The notes under the pieces: model-generated
What the model saw: the letters and a program-made list of their open reading frames with translations, nothing else
The model's database searches: none
What the model was told of the DNA's origin: nothing
Program-made: the position numbers and the translations under genes
Shown: one piece after another, positions 46,212-55,882 of the stretch
Numbering within the stretch: position 1 is the first letter of the stretch
How the letters are laid out: every line of letters starts with the position of its first letter
NCBI GenBank assembly: GCA_005765155.1
Contig: VCCP01000005.1
Span: forward strand, 372,001 to 436,000
DNA from: Zelopaecilomyces penicillatus
Lineage: Eukaryota; Ascomycota; Sordariomycetes; Hypocreales; Pseudodiploosporaceae
DNA length: 64,000 nt
Direction of reading: 5' to 3'

Positions 46212-47611
46212 GAGGTGGGGTTAGGTATGCTGCCTCCCTGCGTCATCGCTGGTACTGTTTGACTGTTGACGAACGCTGTTATTGTGTTCTGGCCTATTAT
46301 GCTTTTCCTTTTACGGGGGCGGCCAACTGGGTTCTTGGTGGGTTCGGTGTTGATATCACAGGTGGGTAGCTGCGTATCCGCCGCTTCTTCTGCATTATAG
46401 CGCGTTAAATCGAACTGGAGGGGCCTACATTTATAGGCCTCCCTTGACCTGTTGATCTCAGCTTGCTTCTTAGGGCATATGTTCGCAAAAGCCCCGTGTT
46501 GACCGCCGCAGGCTGCGCAGCTCTGTAGCTGCTTATTCTCTCGAGTATGGCATTTATCAAATCCCTCTGGGTGGGTGCTTATGCCTTTGCCGCAGAACCT
46601 GCATATCGCTTCCGCAGCGTTGCAGGTGCGGGCCTTATGCCCGAACTTAAGGCATTTAAAGCACCTTGTTGGTCTGATCGCTCCGTCATAAGGTTCGCAT
46701 TCATAAAAGCCTCCTTCGAAGAAAAGGCCCTCTTTGACTAGCTTATCCGCGCTCTCTGGGGTAGTGGCTTCGATAAGGAGCATCGCCCTCGTTGCGATCA
46801 CGTTTTGGGGTAGCCTAGTGTGTATACGGGAAACAGGTTTGGCTGGGTTCCGTCGGAGGATATCTGTTTTTATTTCGTCCTCGCTCTGTGTCCGCAGCGA
46901 GATCGCTGGGATTCCTTTAGCTAATACTGGGTAGGTTCTCATGGAAATAGACGCATCTGGTCCGAACACTGGAAGCCAGATCGCTTTATTAGTGGTCCAC
47001 CAATCTGTGGGCGCTGAGAACGTCACCGCGATGTCGCCGCTTGGTAGTCGTCTGGTCGCTACAGCGTCCCTGCGTCCTGTTGCCGCTGCGAGGGCGCTGA
47101 GATTGTCTCTTGCTGACCTGTTGGTGATATCATCCCTTGCGGTTGGTTTGATGATCAGTTCGCGGGCATGTCTTCTTGGTATGACTTTCGCTGCGGGGGC
47201 GCTGGGCTCTCTAGGCGCTCCTCTGGCTATTGCTGCCCAAGTAGGCTGGTTCGCTTTGGTTGTGATGCCGAGTTCTTTTAAGGTCTCCGTAATGACCTTC
47301 TTGATCTCGGTATCGGTGGTATGGGGTTGGCGCCGCGAAACCGCGGCGCTGTCGGCGAGTTCCTGAAGTCGACAAGCAAGCTGAACCGCTCTTGCGAGCG
47401 TTTCCCCGTCAGCCAACAGATATCGAAGTTCTCTTTCGATCTCCAGTTTTTCCTGCTCCTCGCTTAGCTTGCGACTCGGCGTCGCAGCTCCCTCAGGTCT
47501 TGTTGGTACTGACGTGCTGGGGGCCGCGGGCATCGCGACCTCCAACGCGTCGACGTACACAACGTCCATTGCGTCCCCAACAGCGCCCCCTCCTGGGCCG
47601 CTATGCGACAT
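46208..47611 (-). CDS. LINE ORF1: gag-like nucleic-acid-binding protein with zinc knuckles
   Basis: 467 residues from the ATG at 47611. The N-terminal half is Ala/Glu/Arg-rich and helical. The C-terminal half carries zinc-knuckle motifs: C-F-K-C-x4-H-x4-C (a canonical CCHC), C-R-F-C with a following H and C, and C-A-A-C-x3-H-x6-C. A basic R-P-R-K-R-K segment lies near the end. Such proteins coat element RNA in the ribonucleoprotein particle. Its TGA overlaps the ORF2 ATG (ATGA at 46211-46208), implying re-initiation for ORF2. Confidence 0.92.
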   Translation of the reverse strand: MSHSGPGGGAVGDAMDVVYVDALEVAMPAAPSTSVPTRPEGAATPSRKLSEEQEKLEIERELRYLLADGETLARAVQLACRLQELADSAAVSRRQPHTTDTEIKKVITETLKELGITTKANQPTWAAIARGAPREPSAPAAKVIPRRHARELIIKPTARDDITNRSARDNLSALAAATGRRDAVATRRLPSGDIAVTFSAPTDWWTTNKAIWLPVFGPDASISMRTYPVLAKGIPAISLRTQSEDEIKTDILRRNPAKPVSRIHTRLPQNVIATRAMLLIEATTPESADKLVKEGLFFEGGFYECEPYDGAIRPTRCFKCLKFGHKARTCNAAEAICRFCGKGISTHPEGFDKCHTRENKQLQSCAACGGQHGAFANICPKKQAEINRSREAYKCRPLQFDLTRYNAEEAADTQLPTCDINTEPTKNPVGRPRKRKSIIGQNTITAFVNSQTVPAMTQGGSIPNPTS

Positions 47612-47714
47612 CGCAGCTAGGGGTACTTAACCCCGAGGAATTCAGTCCTTGTATTAGTATGCGTTTTAGAGGCAGCGTCGCAGAGTGCGAGGCGTACGAG
47701 TCCAAAAGCTCTTT

Positions 47715-47728
47715 TAGCTTTATATTTA
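47715..47728. repeat. Target-site duplication of the LINE, right copy
   Basis: TAGCTTTATATTTA, identical to 42078-42091; the MULE transposase frame resumes here. Confidence 0.92.
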
Positions 47729-49022
47729 CTATATAAACACTAATATAAAATCAAAGATTCGATTATACTAAAGAGACCTGAATATCCCTATAGCTCCTAA
47801 CAGTATTAAAGATATTAAGACTAAGGAAATTAATGATAATTTGGCTATATAAGAGGCAGAGCAGCAGCTTACTAAGGCCAGTATGGCCCCCAGCCCTAGC
47901 CCTAATAACTATAGCTAAGATACTATATTTAAAGCTTAGCAGATTATTATCTATATACCATAGGAAGCTGATTTCTTTAAGGCATAGTGAAAGATAAAGG
48001 CTATATACAGTAGCCACCAAAATCACATCTTGATATATATTTTGAAGGAATATATACCTTAGTATAGATAGTGGGCAAAGTATTATCTTGATGAATACTA
48101 TAACTTTAGTCAATGAGTTAACAGCCCCACCGAAACAATATATAAAGATCTAAAATCCTATCTAATTAATAGGCATATAGATCTTTATTTCCTCTTTAAT
48201 TCAGTATAGTAAATGGTACAATGAAAAGAGCATATATATATCGAAAAGGCCACTATAATACAGATGCGCTAATGGCTTCAATTCCTTGGGCAGGCTTGGC
48301 TTGGTAATATAACCACCGCTATTACATACACAGCCATTGATTTAGTCAACAAGCAACATCAGCTAGCCCTAGCCACGATTCCATCACCAACCCATGAAGC
48401 TGTGCCACTTAAACCTTATAGTAATCGCTTTATATAGCAGTATGGGCTCCCCTGTGCGCATCTTATTCTATGGAAGCTAGAGGCTATAGAGTCACTCTGC
48501 AAGGAGGATATTCATCCTTGTTGATGGCTTGAAAAGCCATTAGTAAAGAGAGCCCTGTTTACTATAGAAGATCCTAGCTAATTCAATCACTAGGATTTGG
48601 AAGAACCACTGCTTCGAATCTATGATCCTGATATTATCAAAAACCTCCATGGCCACCCGCGCCTTGCGATAAATAAGAAGCTGCCAATACCACCCGAGCT
48701 TAGCACACAAGGCACAGAGGAAAGTGAAGCTATTCTGGCCACACAGAGCGCGCACAGGCACGGGCGCAGGCGCGCCCGCTTGCCCCATGCAAGCCAGCCG
48801 GCTTCACAGAGACTCAACGCCAGCATTCGCAGAGAGCCTTCAGGATACAAGATCAAGGAAGCCTCAAGTCAGGCTCTATCTACTGATCGGTCAAGCAATA
48901 ACCCAATTAATAAGCGACGGCGACTTCAAGTAGGACAAGAGGCTACGCCGGCTTCTACGCCAGAGGCGCTGGAGGCACCGGGGACAGGAAGTTCAGATCA
49001 CGCTGCACAGCCAAGCACATGA
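47729..49022 (+). pseudogene. MULE transposase, C-terminal part
   Basis: Read across the LINE, the frame gives L-Y-I-Y-Y-I-N-T-N-I, the degraded form of the conserved W-H-I-N-x-N helix. Near 48441-48467 Y-G-L-P-C-A-H-L-I is the C-x-H half of a SWIM zinc finger, typical of MULE transposases. The last piece (48597-49022) is open for 141 residues with a basic tail containing N-K-R-R-R. Several TAG/TAA codons upstream make it inactive. Confidence 0.75.
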
Positions 49023-49386
49023 CTTAAAGTGTAACACTTTGAAGAAGAGTACGGATTTAAAGGAATTAGGCCGGCCTTATATAGTGTGGCTAGCTAGTTC
49101 AATTAAGGAATTAAATCGCTATTGCATTGACAGCAGCTTACAAAAAATTCCAGCCTGATACACTGTAATTTGTATGTGAGGGTGTGGCAAAGTCAGTGGA
49201 GGGGTGTACGGTGGAGTGTGCATAGGCCACTAATGTGCGAATAGCAAAAAAGTAATGTGCGAATAGCAATACTCAAGATATATAAATTAACCACTGTTTT
49301 ACATTAAAATTGGAAGTCCCTGCGAGGTAGCGCCGATCCCTGTCTGGCGTATTTGCTGCTCTCCGATTGGATGCTAATTTAGGATG

Positions 49387-49422
49387 AAGTATACGCTAGT
49401 TAATCATTCAGGGGGTAGATTG
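49387..49422 (-). repeat. Right terminal inverted repeat of the Tc1/mariner-type element
   Basis: Inverted match to 31442-31477 (35 of 36 bp), followed by TA at 49423-49424. Confidence 0.9.
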
Positions 49423-49424
49423 TA

Positions 49425-50475
49425 CGCTCACGTCCTTTTTATTACGTACCTAAACCTAATGTAGTTATAGGAGGTATCTACCCCAAACCGTGCTTTTTTT
49501 CACCCATGGCTTTAGAGCATGTTCTTGAAATACTTGTCCAAATTTGTTACTGTTTCTCTGGGTATGTATGTTAAACAAGCGGTCAGCTCTAGTGTATAAT
49601 TTAATTTCATCAGACCCCTTGGGAGAATGTGGAAGATCAGCCTAGATATCACTTAGTATAAGTTATAAAAGTATTTCTTATATTCCTTTTATTGCTCATA
49701 CAAGGCTGCATGATGTGGTATGTTCCCAACCATTGAATAATATCCCTACACAATTTGATTTTATACCCAAGCTGTGTCGTCAAGCAGTCCTCTCCCTCTT
49801 CTTATATGTTGTCTGATGCTTAAACTCTCTGGCTTATCTTTATTGGTTGCTGTTGTTGTTAACAATATTTATGCGATCGGGCCTTTTCTATGTGGGATCA
49901 GTCCCTCAGTTGGTGTCTGACAAAAACACAACGGGCGTTGCAGACGCCACAATCGTAAGCGCTGAGAATACCAATGCTCGAATAAGAGGAGTCTACATTT
50001 CAAGCAATTTACCTTCAATATGGAGCCGGTGTCTTCAAAAACACACAGCAGAACGAGAATCCACCACCTTTACTCCAAGTATAGGCTGTTCAATATCTCG
50101 CTCTTCAGTACCTCGTAGCTGTGTCAGAATAGGAGTTTTTAATTAAACAATTTAGGCCATTGGAAACAAACCGGCTGAATGAAAGTGCTAAGCTAGCTTC
50201 ATGTTCCGTCTCCCATCTCGATGCTGCATCAGCTGAAAAAATGCTGAACTAAATCGTCAAAGTGGTATCCCACTCAGAACCAACTGCCGAGAGCGTTCTA
50301 TCGGGTGTCATGTGGGCTAACAACCAAGGTATCAATCTCCCAAGGTGGGATTATCTTATATATAAAACGTACCATACATACCCTTCACCCGAAGCCATCT
50401 CATCACCATTCATATCCTTTTCACTGTTATCACTTTATTCCTGCCATTACTGCTGTTATTGTCAAGTTAAAAACA
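49425..50475. other. Intergenic region right of the transposon nest
   Basis: About 1 kb of host sequence. An open frame at 49847-50146 shows no recognisable domain. A T-rich stretch and a possible TATA element (TATATATAAAA at about 50358) precede the gene at 50476. The missing 5' exon of family copy 2 should lie here on the minus strand if the nest interrupted that gene; I could not recognise it. Confidence 0.45.
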
Positions 50476-51498
50476 ATGCGCTTCACTCTAGCCTCCGCGG
50501 CTGCCCTTCTCGCCTCGGTTCAGCCCATTCATGCCCAGACATATTATGGCTGCTGGTCAGAGAAGAGTGCAGTCTTCCGCAGTGACTGCCTCGCGGCTGC
50601 AACTGCAATTGTGAGCAACTTTCTCATCATACCCGGTGGTACAAATGTCCAGGTGCCCTCAGCACTTGCGACCTACACGAGAGGCAAATGCAGGGTCCAA
50701 ATGAAAGCTAAAGGCTCGCGCAATGTTCCCGCTTCAGCTTTGCTCTCCTCCATCGATCAACTTATCTCACGTTGCCAGCATGGTTGGTTCTATTATGGCA
50801 ATGATGGATGGCTGAATCTCAATGTCGAAGGCCACGCTGGTTGGAAGCGTGATGTGGATGCAAATACAATCACTGAGATGGGAACCGACTTCCCTCATGG
50901 TGGCCCTATCCAATGGACAGAACCCGGATCCCCAGAGTCGCTGCCACTGGCAGTTGCTACTTTAGAATCCAATGACATGACCAAAAGGCAGCACGCAAAA
51001 GATCTGGTGGCTCGCGCCCCCCCCTCTCCCAACGGCCAAAGAGTCCATGGAATGAACTCACGCGGCTCCTACTACCTGCTCTCTCGGACGGCCCAGTTCA
51101 CTATCGCTGGTCTGAGCAGAGTCACTACCGCGCTCAATCGACAGTTTGAAACTACGGCCAGAGACTTGATTTCCGATGCTTTGACCGAGACAGATTCTGG
51201 TGTCCAAATCGCTAGCTTGGCTACCAGAAATTCGGACGCCACCATAACCCAGGCCATTGGCTTGGTTATCAAGTTGCCACGTGGCTATGGGAATTGGCAA
51301 AACCTGTTTAATATCTGGGGTGATGGTGGGTATGCGGCTTCTGAGTTGATCATCGATGCTCTGAAAAATTTTGCTGATGAAGGTTTTACCTCGGCCGTTT
51401 ATAATATTTGGAGTGAGCGACGAGGAGAGCTTATTACCTTTACGGTAAACAGAGTAGTGGGAACAACAGACCCCTTCCCTCGTGTAGAGCCTGTCTAG
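50476..51498 (+). CDS. Secreted protein of unknown function with possible Kex2 sites
   Basis: 340 residues from the ATG at 50476, which follows AAACA and starts a clean signal peptide (M-R-F-T-L-A-S..., predicted cut after I-H-A). The mature N-terminal part has four cysteines (C-W, D-C, K-C, R-C) and repeated aromatic-Gly segments. Dibasic K-R occurs twice (G-W-K-R-D and M-T-K-R-Q) in a Pro-rich linker, so the precursor may be cleaved into an N-terminal cysteine-rich domain and a cysteine-free C-terminal domain. The spacing D-C...G-K-C-x-V...C recalls small secreted Ecp2-like domains, but the match is weak. An upstream in-frame extension to 50305 is probably 5' leader. No intron is seen. Confidence 0.7.
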   Translation: MRFTLASAAALLASVQPIHAQTYYGCWSEKSAVFRSDCLAAATAIVSNFLIIPGGTNVQVPSALATYTRGKCRVQMKAKGSRNVPASALLSSIDQLISRCQHGWFYYGNDGWLNLNVEGHAGWKRDVDANTITEMGTDFPHGGPIQWTEPGSPESLPLAVATLESNDMTKRQHAKDLVARAPPSPNGQRVHGMNSRGSYYLLSRTAQFTIAGLSRVTTALNRQFETTARDLISDALTETDSGVQIASLATRNSDATITQAIGLVIKLPRGYGNWQNLFNIWGDGGYAASELIIDALKNFADEGFTSAVYNIWSERRGELITFTVNRVVGTTDPFPRVEPV

Positions 51499-52407
51499 TC
51501 TAGGACATATCCTGAATTAGATATGGAGGATTGAATATTAGGTCAGCCAAAGATGGTCGCTGATCATCGATGACGTGGCTATAAATCTGCTGATTCTGTA
51601 CGGCTTGATCTATGGTGGAGGAGGGAGGGAGGGATTCATATGGTTTCTTTCTTCTGTATGGATGACCACGCGTAACTGTTGGTTAACGACTGCAGCTTTT
51701 ACTATACTGTCTAAGATGTGTGGAAGTGGTTCCTGAGGCTGTCTTGTAATATAATAATAGCCCCGGATTAGTTGCTCGCGCTGGTTCGACAAGGTAGAAC
51801 AATGGAAGACGCCATTCTGTCAGTCGTAGTGATTCTCACTGTACTGGATAGTAGGTAGCTAAGAAAACATGAAAAGGCTTTAATCACCTGAGTGAGTTCT
51901 ATGACTAGTAATCGTACGATTTACCAGCCAGAATCTAGGCTTACAGCTTTGGGTTGAGCTGCTTTTGGCTTTTAATACTTCAGCCACTTCTCCTTGTCCT
52001 CCCACAACTTTCATAGCACTTTTTTCTTTCGACATTTATTGCTTTTGACATAATCCGCACAGCTTGTGCCCCTTGCCACGGTTGAATGCCTGGCTGTGCA
52101 GCGAAGCTGTTACAGGCACTGTGGCCTAAGCAGTATCTTTGTTCGTGTGTGTGCGTATGGGATACAACCCTTGTTCTGGAATGCTGGATTTTGATATTCC
52201 TGATTCGCTTCTCTGACACGCTCTGCGCGTTTTGTTCACGATGCAGTTGTACGTTTATAAACCGTTGGTAGAATAGATAAACTTGCACGGTGCGTGTTGT
52301 ATCTGCTTCACTCCCACGAGAAGTCGCCCTCCAACAAAAAAAATAGCTGCTGCAGTCTAGCTTCAGTTTTACTCAAAGTACATTTAGAAAATCTTTAAAA
52401 CATTGCA
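51499..52407. other. Intergenic region containing duplicated segment copy B
   Basis: About 0.9 kb between the secreted-protein stop and the 3' end of family copy 3. It carries the 51552-51621 match to 26818-26886. No gene is supported. Confidence 0.5.
51552..51621 (+). repeat. Duplicated segment, copy B (partner at 26818-26886)
   Basis: Same orientation as copy A and at a similar distance from the 3' end of a cysteine-rich family member. Confidence 0.75.
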
Positions 52408-54110
52408 CTAGATGCGTTGCTTGCTGCTCCACATACACCGGGCTCCTGTCCATGACAAACGACTCCCTTTTGTAATTGTGCAATGTGCAGCATCGCTCAA
52501 TCCGATTTGGCGAATTGGCATAGGCTCTCCTAAAATTTGTTCATTAGTTTCCTGAATCCATTTTCCCCCTTCTGATACTTCATCTTTTGTTAATACAGAA
52601 AGTGTAGAGAGTCGACTTACACAATTCTGGCTCGCGCAAAAGTCGCGGAGTGGGCCTATCTGAAGAAAATCAGGGAGGTTACAAACCATAAGGTTCGTTT
52701 CGTCTCTCTTAGATATCTTGAGGCAGGAGTCGCATTTGATTTGATCGGTGCATAAATCTCACTATAGAGGTCGGTATTAGTTGGTTCCAGCGTTGAAGAT
52801 GGAGAAAAATATCACGAGAGCCTTGTTGATGCATTTTTGGGCTTCAGGTCCTGTGAGCCGTGGTGCTGCGAACCCATTTTCTAACAATCTGGTAAGTGCA
52901 ACAAGCTGCCGTGTCACTAAGGTATCTAGAACCTTAGTGAGGACTGATGGGATCTTCAAGAAGGCCCTAACGATTTCGATCTGGCGGCGGATGTCTTTTC
53001 TAATCTCTTCCACGACAGGGGCGCTCCCCAGCTCGGACTGCTGTATGATTTCGCCGTTGCTACAGAAACTCTCGGCCTCGTCATATGCCGGATAGCAGAC
53101 GCTATCTTTGGCAAAGAGGTTTTTCTAAGTGTGTTCATAGAAGCAATCAGCGCTTGAACAACCCTGTCTGCCTAGACCCACCCCCTCGGAACTTCTTACC
53201 AGTTTCTCTCCTATGCATTGAGGAGCCTCAGTCATGCCAAAGGGTTTCTTTTCTTCTTCGCATGTGTCAACAGCTTCTTGGAAGGTGTGTTCAAGTATCC
53301 TGTCCACCGGGCACTTTTCCCCCTACAATTTGCAAGTAGCACATTAGCACTTCGCCTCTTCTGCACTCCACATCCACAATCGAAGGCTGTGTCTTGACAT
53401 ACACAATCTTTAGAAAAATACTCAAAGTAGGTTTCGTTTCGGACACGGTGAGTCGTCTTTGAACAATTCACTCGAAGGTCTACCAGACAGCGGCTGCAAA
53501 GAAGCTCGGCTGATGGTGGAGGCGGAGGCGGAATAGCAGGGTAATGGCCTTGTTATTTGCCAGGTGGAAGTTCATCATTCCCCCCTGTCTTATCCTCAAT
53601 ACAAACATCAGATCCCGTATAGCAGGGGCTATCAACAACGCCAAGGGTAGAACGGCTTTTGGTCAAGCCACAGAATCGCTAAAGAAATCGCGAGTATATC
53701 AGTACAAGATACGTGTAATTATTGGCTATCGCATATCACCGTATTTATGTTTTTTTTCATCACTGCAGCTGTACTGACTCTTGTCGCTGCACGGATAGCT
53801 TTTACCCAAAACGACATGGCTTGATGGCTTGAGTTGCATCGTCAGCATTATTCCCAGTCCACATCTCCAATCAGGCAACGTACACAATAGTCCTATCAAA
53901 TGCATAAACAACATTAGCATTCAATGGCCCCCAAGAGTCGTCATTTGGGGCCCTTTCCAATCGCCATCTATATCAGCGTATATTCTTTGGCACGTGGTGG
54001 GAACCTTTAAGGCCGAGTGTATAATACCGTGTTCTGCAACACAGTTAGTTTCATCCTCAATCCACATCTCCTACTTGAGGTTAGGGGGCATACTTTCACA
54101 TGGTTTGTAG
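52408..54110 (-). pseudogene. Cysteine-rich proline-hinged family, copy 3 (premature stop)
   Basis: Blocks appear in the same order as in copies 1 and 2: N-C-V-A-E-H-G, Y-x-C-S-D, C-G-L-T-K, a proline hinge, V-R-N-E-T-Y-F, A-V-D-T-C-E-E-E-K, then after a conserved acceptor K-N-L-F-A-K-D-x-x-C-Y and F-C-S-N-G-E. A helical block (52777-53013 frame), C-D-S-C-L, and the C-terminal exon E-T-N-E-Q-I-L-G-E, which ends at 52408, follow. An in-frame TAA at 53553-53555 lies just before the hinge, and a TAG lies upstream of the first block, so a full product is unlikely. The shared intron acceptors explain what otherwise looks like a frameshift near 53128. No known family is recognised. Confidence 0.65.
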
Positions 54111-54159
54111 TTTACGGATAAGCTGGTCCAGCCGCCCTGATTCTGATCGTGCATGAACA

Positions 54160-54452
54160 TCAGTTCGGATTAGCAGAGAAATGCTGTGGCTGCGACCGAA
54201 AGCACCCACCAGCTAAAACCTTTGGCGGGACATGGATCATCTGATCTGTTGACGTTGAATGCGGCAGCCGACCAGCCGTTGTCCCCGGAATTAACCATCC
54301 ATGCATGGCACACGTAAGGCTGACCACGCAAGACCTTCCAGTAGTGCTTGTTCGGGTCGAAAAGCGCATACATACCAATCTTCTTGTACGCATATAAGTT
54401 GAGCTTTTATTTTACCAGGGCAATCATCACGATCTGACTGAACGTTGTTCGT
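54160..54452 (-). other. Possible remnant of a small secreted protein with a repeated motif
   Basis: A minus-strand frame ending at 54170 contains Y-W-K-V-L-R-G-Q, then N-V-N-R-S-D-D-P-C-P. About 180 bp upstream, in another frame, lies N-N-V-Q-S-D-R-D-D-C-P-G-K, a similar motif. This could be a broken tandem-repeat protein. No signal peptide or full gene model could be assembled. Confidence 0.25.
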
Positions 54453-55261
54453 CTAATCACGGCGAGTGTCTAGGCTCAAAATATTCACTTATGTGCAAGC
54501 TTACTACGTGTGTGTGTCGGTGAGTGTGAATACGAAGGCTGACTACTAAAACATGTGTAGAGAGACTATATAACAGTCATCAGTACGGAAAAGCCATGAG
54601 CTGTAGTGAAAGCGTTACTTGTATTGAGTCATTAACCAGCGAAAGAACAAACCCCTGTAATACCTTACCCTTGAAGTCCAGTCATAGACAACCCAAAAAC
54701 ATAACAAAACAATTAGTTGTGTACAAAATTTGCAAAGAATTGCTACAACATGTGGGTTACATCTATATTTAGGAACATTAAGCTAGATGGGTGACGCGTC
54801 CACGAATACACCCTGCCCACTTGAGCCGAAGGCGACAGCCTGAATGCAACCTCGAGTGTAGGGTATTTATACCAATGCGCATTGGATGAACATAATCCGA
54901 ACGGGCTGCGATGGTACCAAGTGCTGAATTTGCACAACCCAATCCCGGACTTTGTATTATGCTTCTCTTACAAACAATCTGCGTTCAGTTATTAAATACT
55001 AATTTACCTGAGGTAGTCCAGATTTTATTGATGTTCTCCAAGCTTGTACGGCTGCCTTGCTGCCGCCCCAACAACACGACAAGGGGTAATCTGCATGTGC
55101 GGTCTGACAGAGGCAAAACCACTACAACCAACAACATATAGTAACAGCCAATCATTGAAGACTCTGCTGGTTTTGTGAAATTAGTTTTGGGTATATTAAG
55201 AGTGTGGAATCGAACCCAAACACGGGTGTAAATTTTTTTTTTATCCAGCAGCTCACTCAAA
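54453..55261. other. Intergenic region upstream of the cerato-platanin gene
   Basis: About 0.8 kb with no supported gene. A TGTGTGTGTCGGTGAGTGTG run lies near 54509. It probably contains the promoter of the gene at 55262; a T-run ends about 20 bp before its ATG. Confidence 0.5.
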
Positions 55262-55814
55262 ATGCACTACTCTAGCGGCATTGGCCTCGTTGCCCTCCTA
55301 CTTCCGGCCTCAGCTTATGATATTGCCCCTCCGTCGGACATTGATCGTGACTATTGGAAACCTTTCGAGGTATCTGGTAAGATTTTATCACTCGACATCT
55401 CTGCCACTCCATTTTCCTCATCTAATTCTCCCTCCAGTGACATTCAACACTATCTACGACAAGCCATCACGCTCTCTCAACGAGGTCGCATGTTGGAGAG
55501 AAAAGGGCGGTTTAGACGAAGGCCATCAGGAATGGCTAGTCCAAGGCGATATCCGCACTCCAGTGATTGCCATTGATGCCATTACTGGTTCGAATTCTGT
55601 TGGGTGTGTTACTTGCTGGACTCTTGAGTACGGAGTAACAAGTAAACCCTTTTTAGCCATTGACCAAGCCGAGTCTGGCTTTGTCACTTCGCTGGAGGGC
55701 TTCAACTCTCTCACAATTGGTAGGGCGGAAGAACTTAAGCGCATCAATGTTACTGCCTCCCAAGTAGACATATTAAATTGTGACAGATATAGCCCGCCAC
55801 GTGTGGAGCTTTAA
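55262..55814 (+). CDS. Divergent cerato-platanin family protein
   Basis: Two exons (55262-55376, 55438-55814; phase-1 GT-AG intron) give 163 residues. A signal peptide (M-H-Y-S-S-G-I-G...) is followed by a short linker and the cerato-platanin domain. Family hallmarks are S-V-T-F-N-T-I-Y-D, S-L-N-E-V-A-C, G-C-V-T-C-W, the A-I-D-Q-A core with G-F, and R-I-N-V-T-A-S-Q-V followed by C. Four cysteines are in the canonical order. The first loop after A-C differs (W-R-E-K-G-G-L in place of the usual S-D-G-x-N-G-L), and the C-terminus is extended by about ten residues. These secreted proteins bind chitin oligomers, act at the fungal wall and can trigger plant defence. Role in this species not inferable. 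Confidence 0.85.
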
Positions 55815-55882
55815 CAAATTATCATGCAATATACATAAAAATAGAACTATAGATGCATTGCAGTTTAAATTATCCATATTCA

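Larger units (their letters stand above)
42092..47714 (-). mobile_element. Intact Tad-like LINE (non-LTR retrotransposon), about 5.6 kb
   Basis: Bounded by a perfect 14-bp target duplication and ending, on its 3' side, in a TAA-repeat tail (42089-42112 on the plus strand as TTA repeats). On the minus strand there is a 103-nt 5' leader, two full-length frames and a 3' UTR of about 900 nt. It is much richer in G+C than the elements around it and has no premature stops, so it appears to have inserted after the surrounding layers were mutated. It lies within the MULE transposase, in opposite orientation. Confidence 0.93.
33429..49274 (+). mobile_element. Mutator-like element (MULE, Hop-like), second layer
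   Basis: Inverted termini of about 58 bp lie at 33429-33486 and 49217-49274 (outer end GAGTATTGCTATT). They are flanked by an identical 8-bp duplication AAGATATA at 33421-33428 and 49275-49282. The transposase is split into 41120-42091 and 47729-49022. Differences between the two termini are C-to-T or G-to-A changes concentrated in the left copy, a RIP signature. Two retrotransposons are inserted inside it. Confidence 0.85.
31442..49422 (+). mobile_element. Tc1/mariner-type DNA transposon, outermost layer of a four-element nest
   Basis: Matching 36-bp inverted termini (one mismatch) lie at 31442-31477 and 49387-49422, each flanked by TA (31440-31441 and 49423-49424), the target duplication of this superfamily. 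Its own sequence is 31442-33428 plus 49283-49422, about 2.1 kb; the rest is later insertions. The left part encodes a decayed transposase with the D-L-N-P-I-K-H-I-W block typical of Tc1-like enzymes. Extreme A+T content and many TAG/TAA codons fit RIP. It landed just upstream of, or within, family copy 2. Confidence 0.85.

Noticed and set aside
53085..53150. Apparent frameshift in family copy 3 near the block K-N-L-F
   Set aside because: All three copies have an AG acceptor at the homologous place and each continues in frame after it, so an intron explains it.
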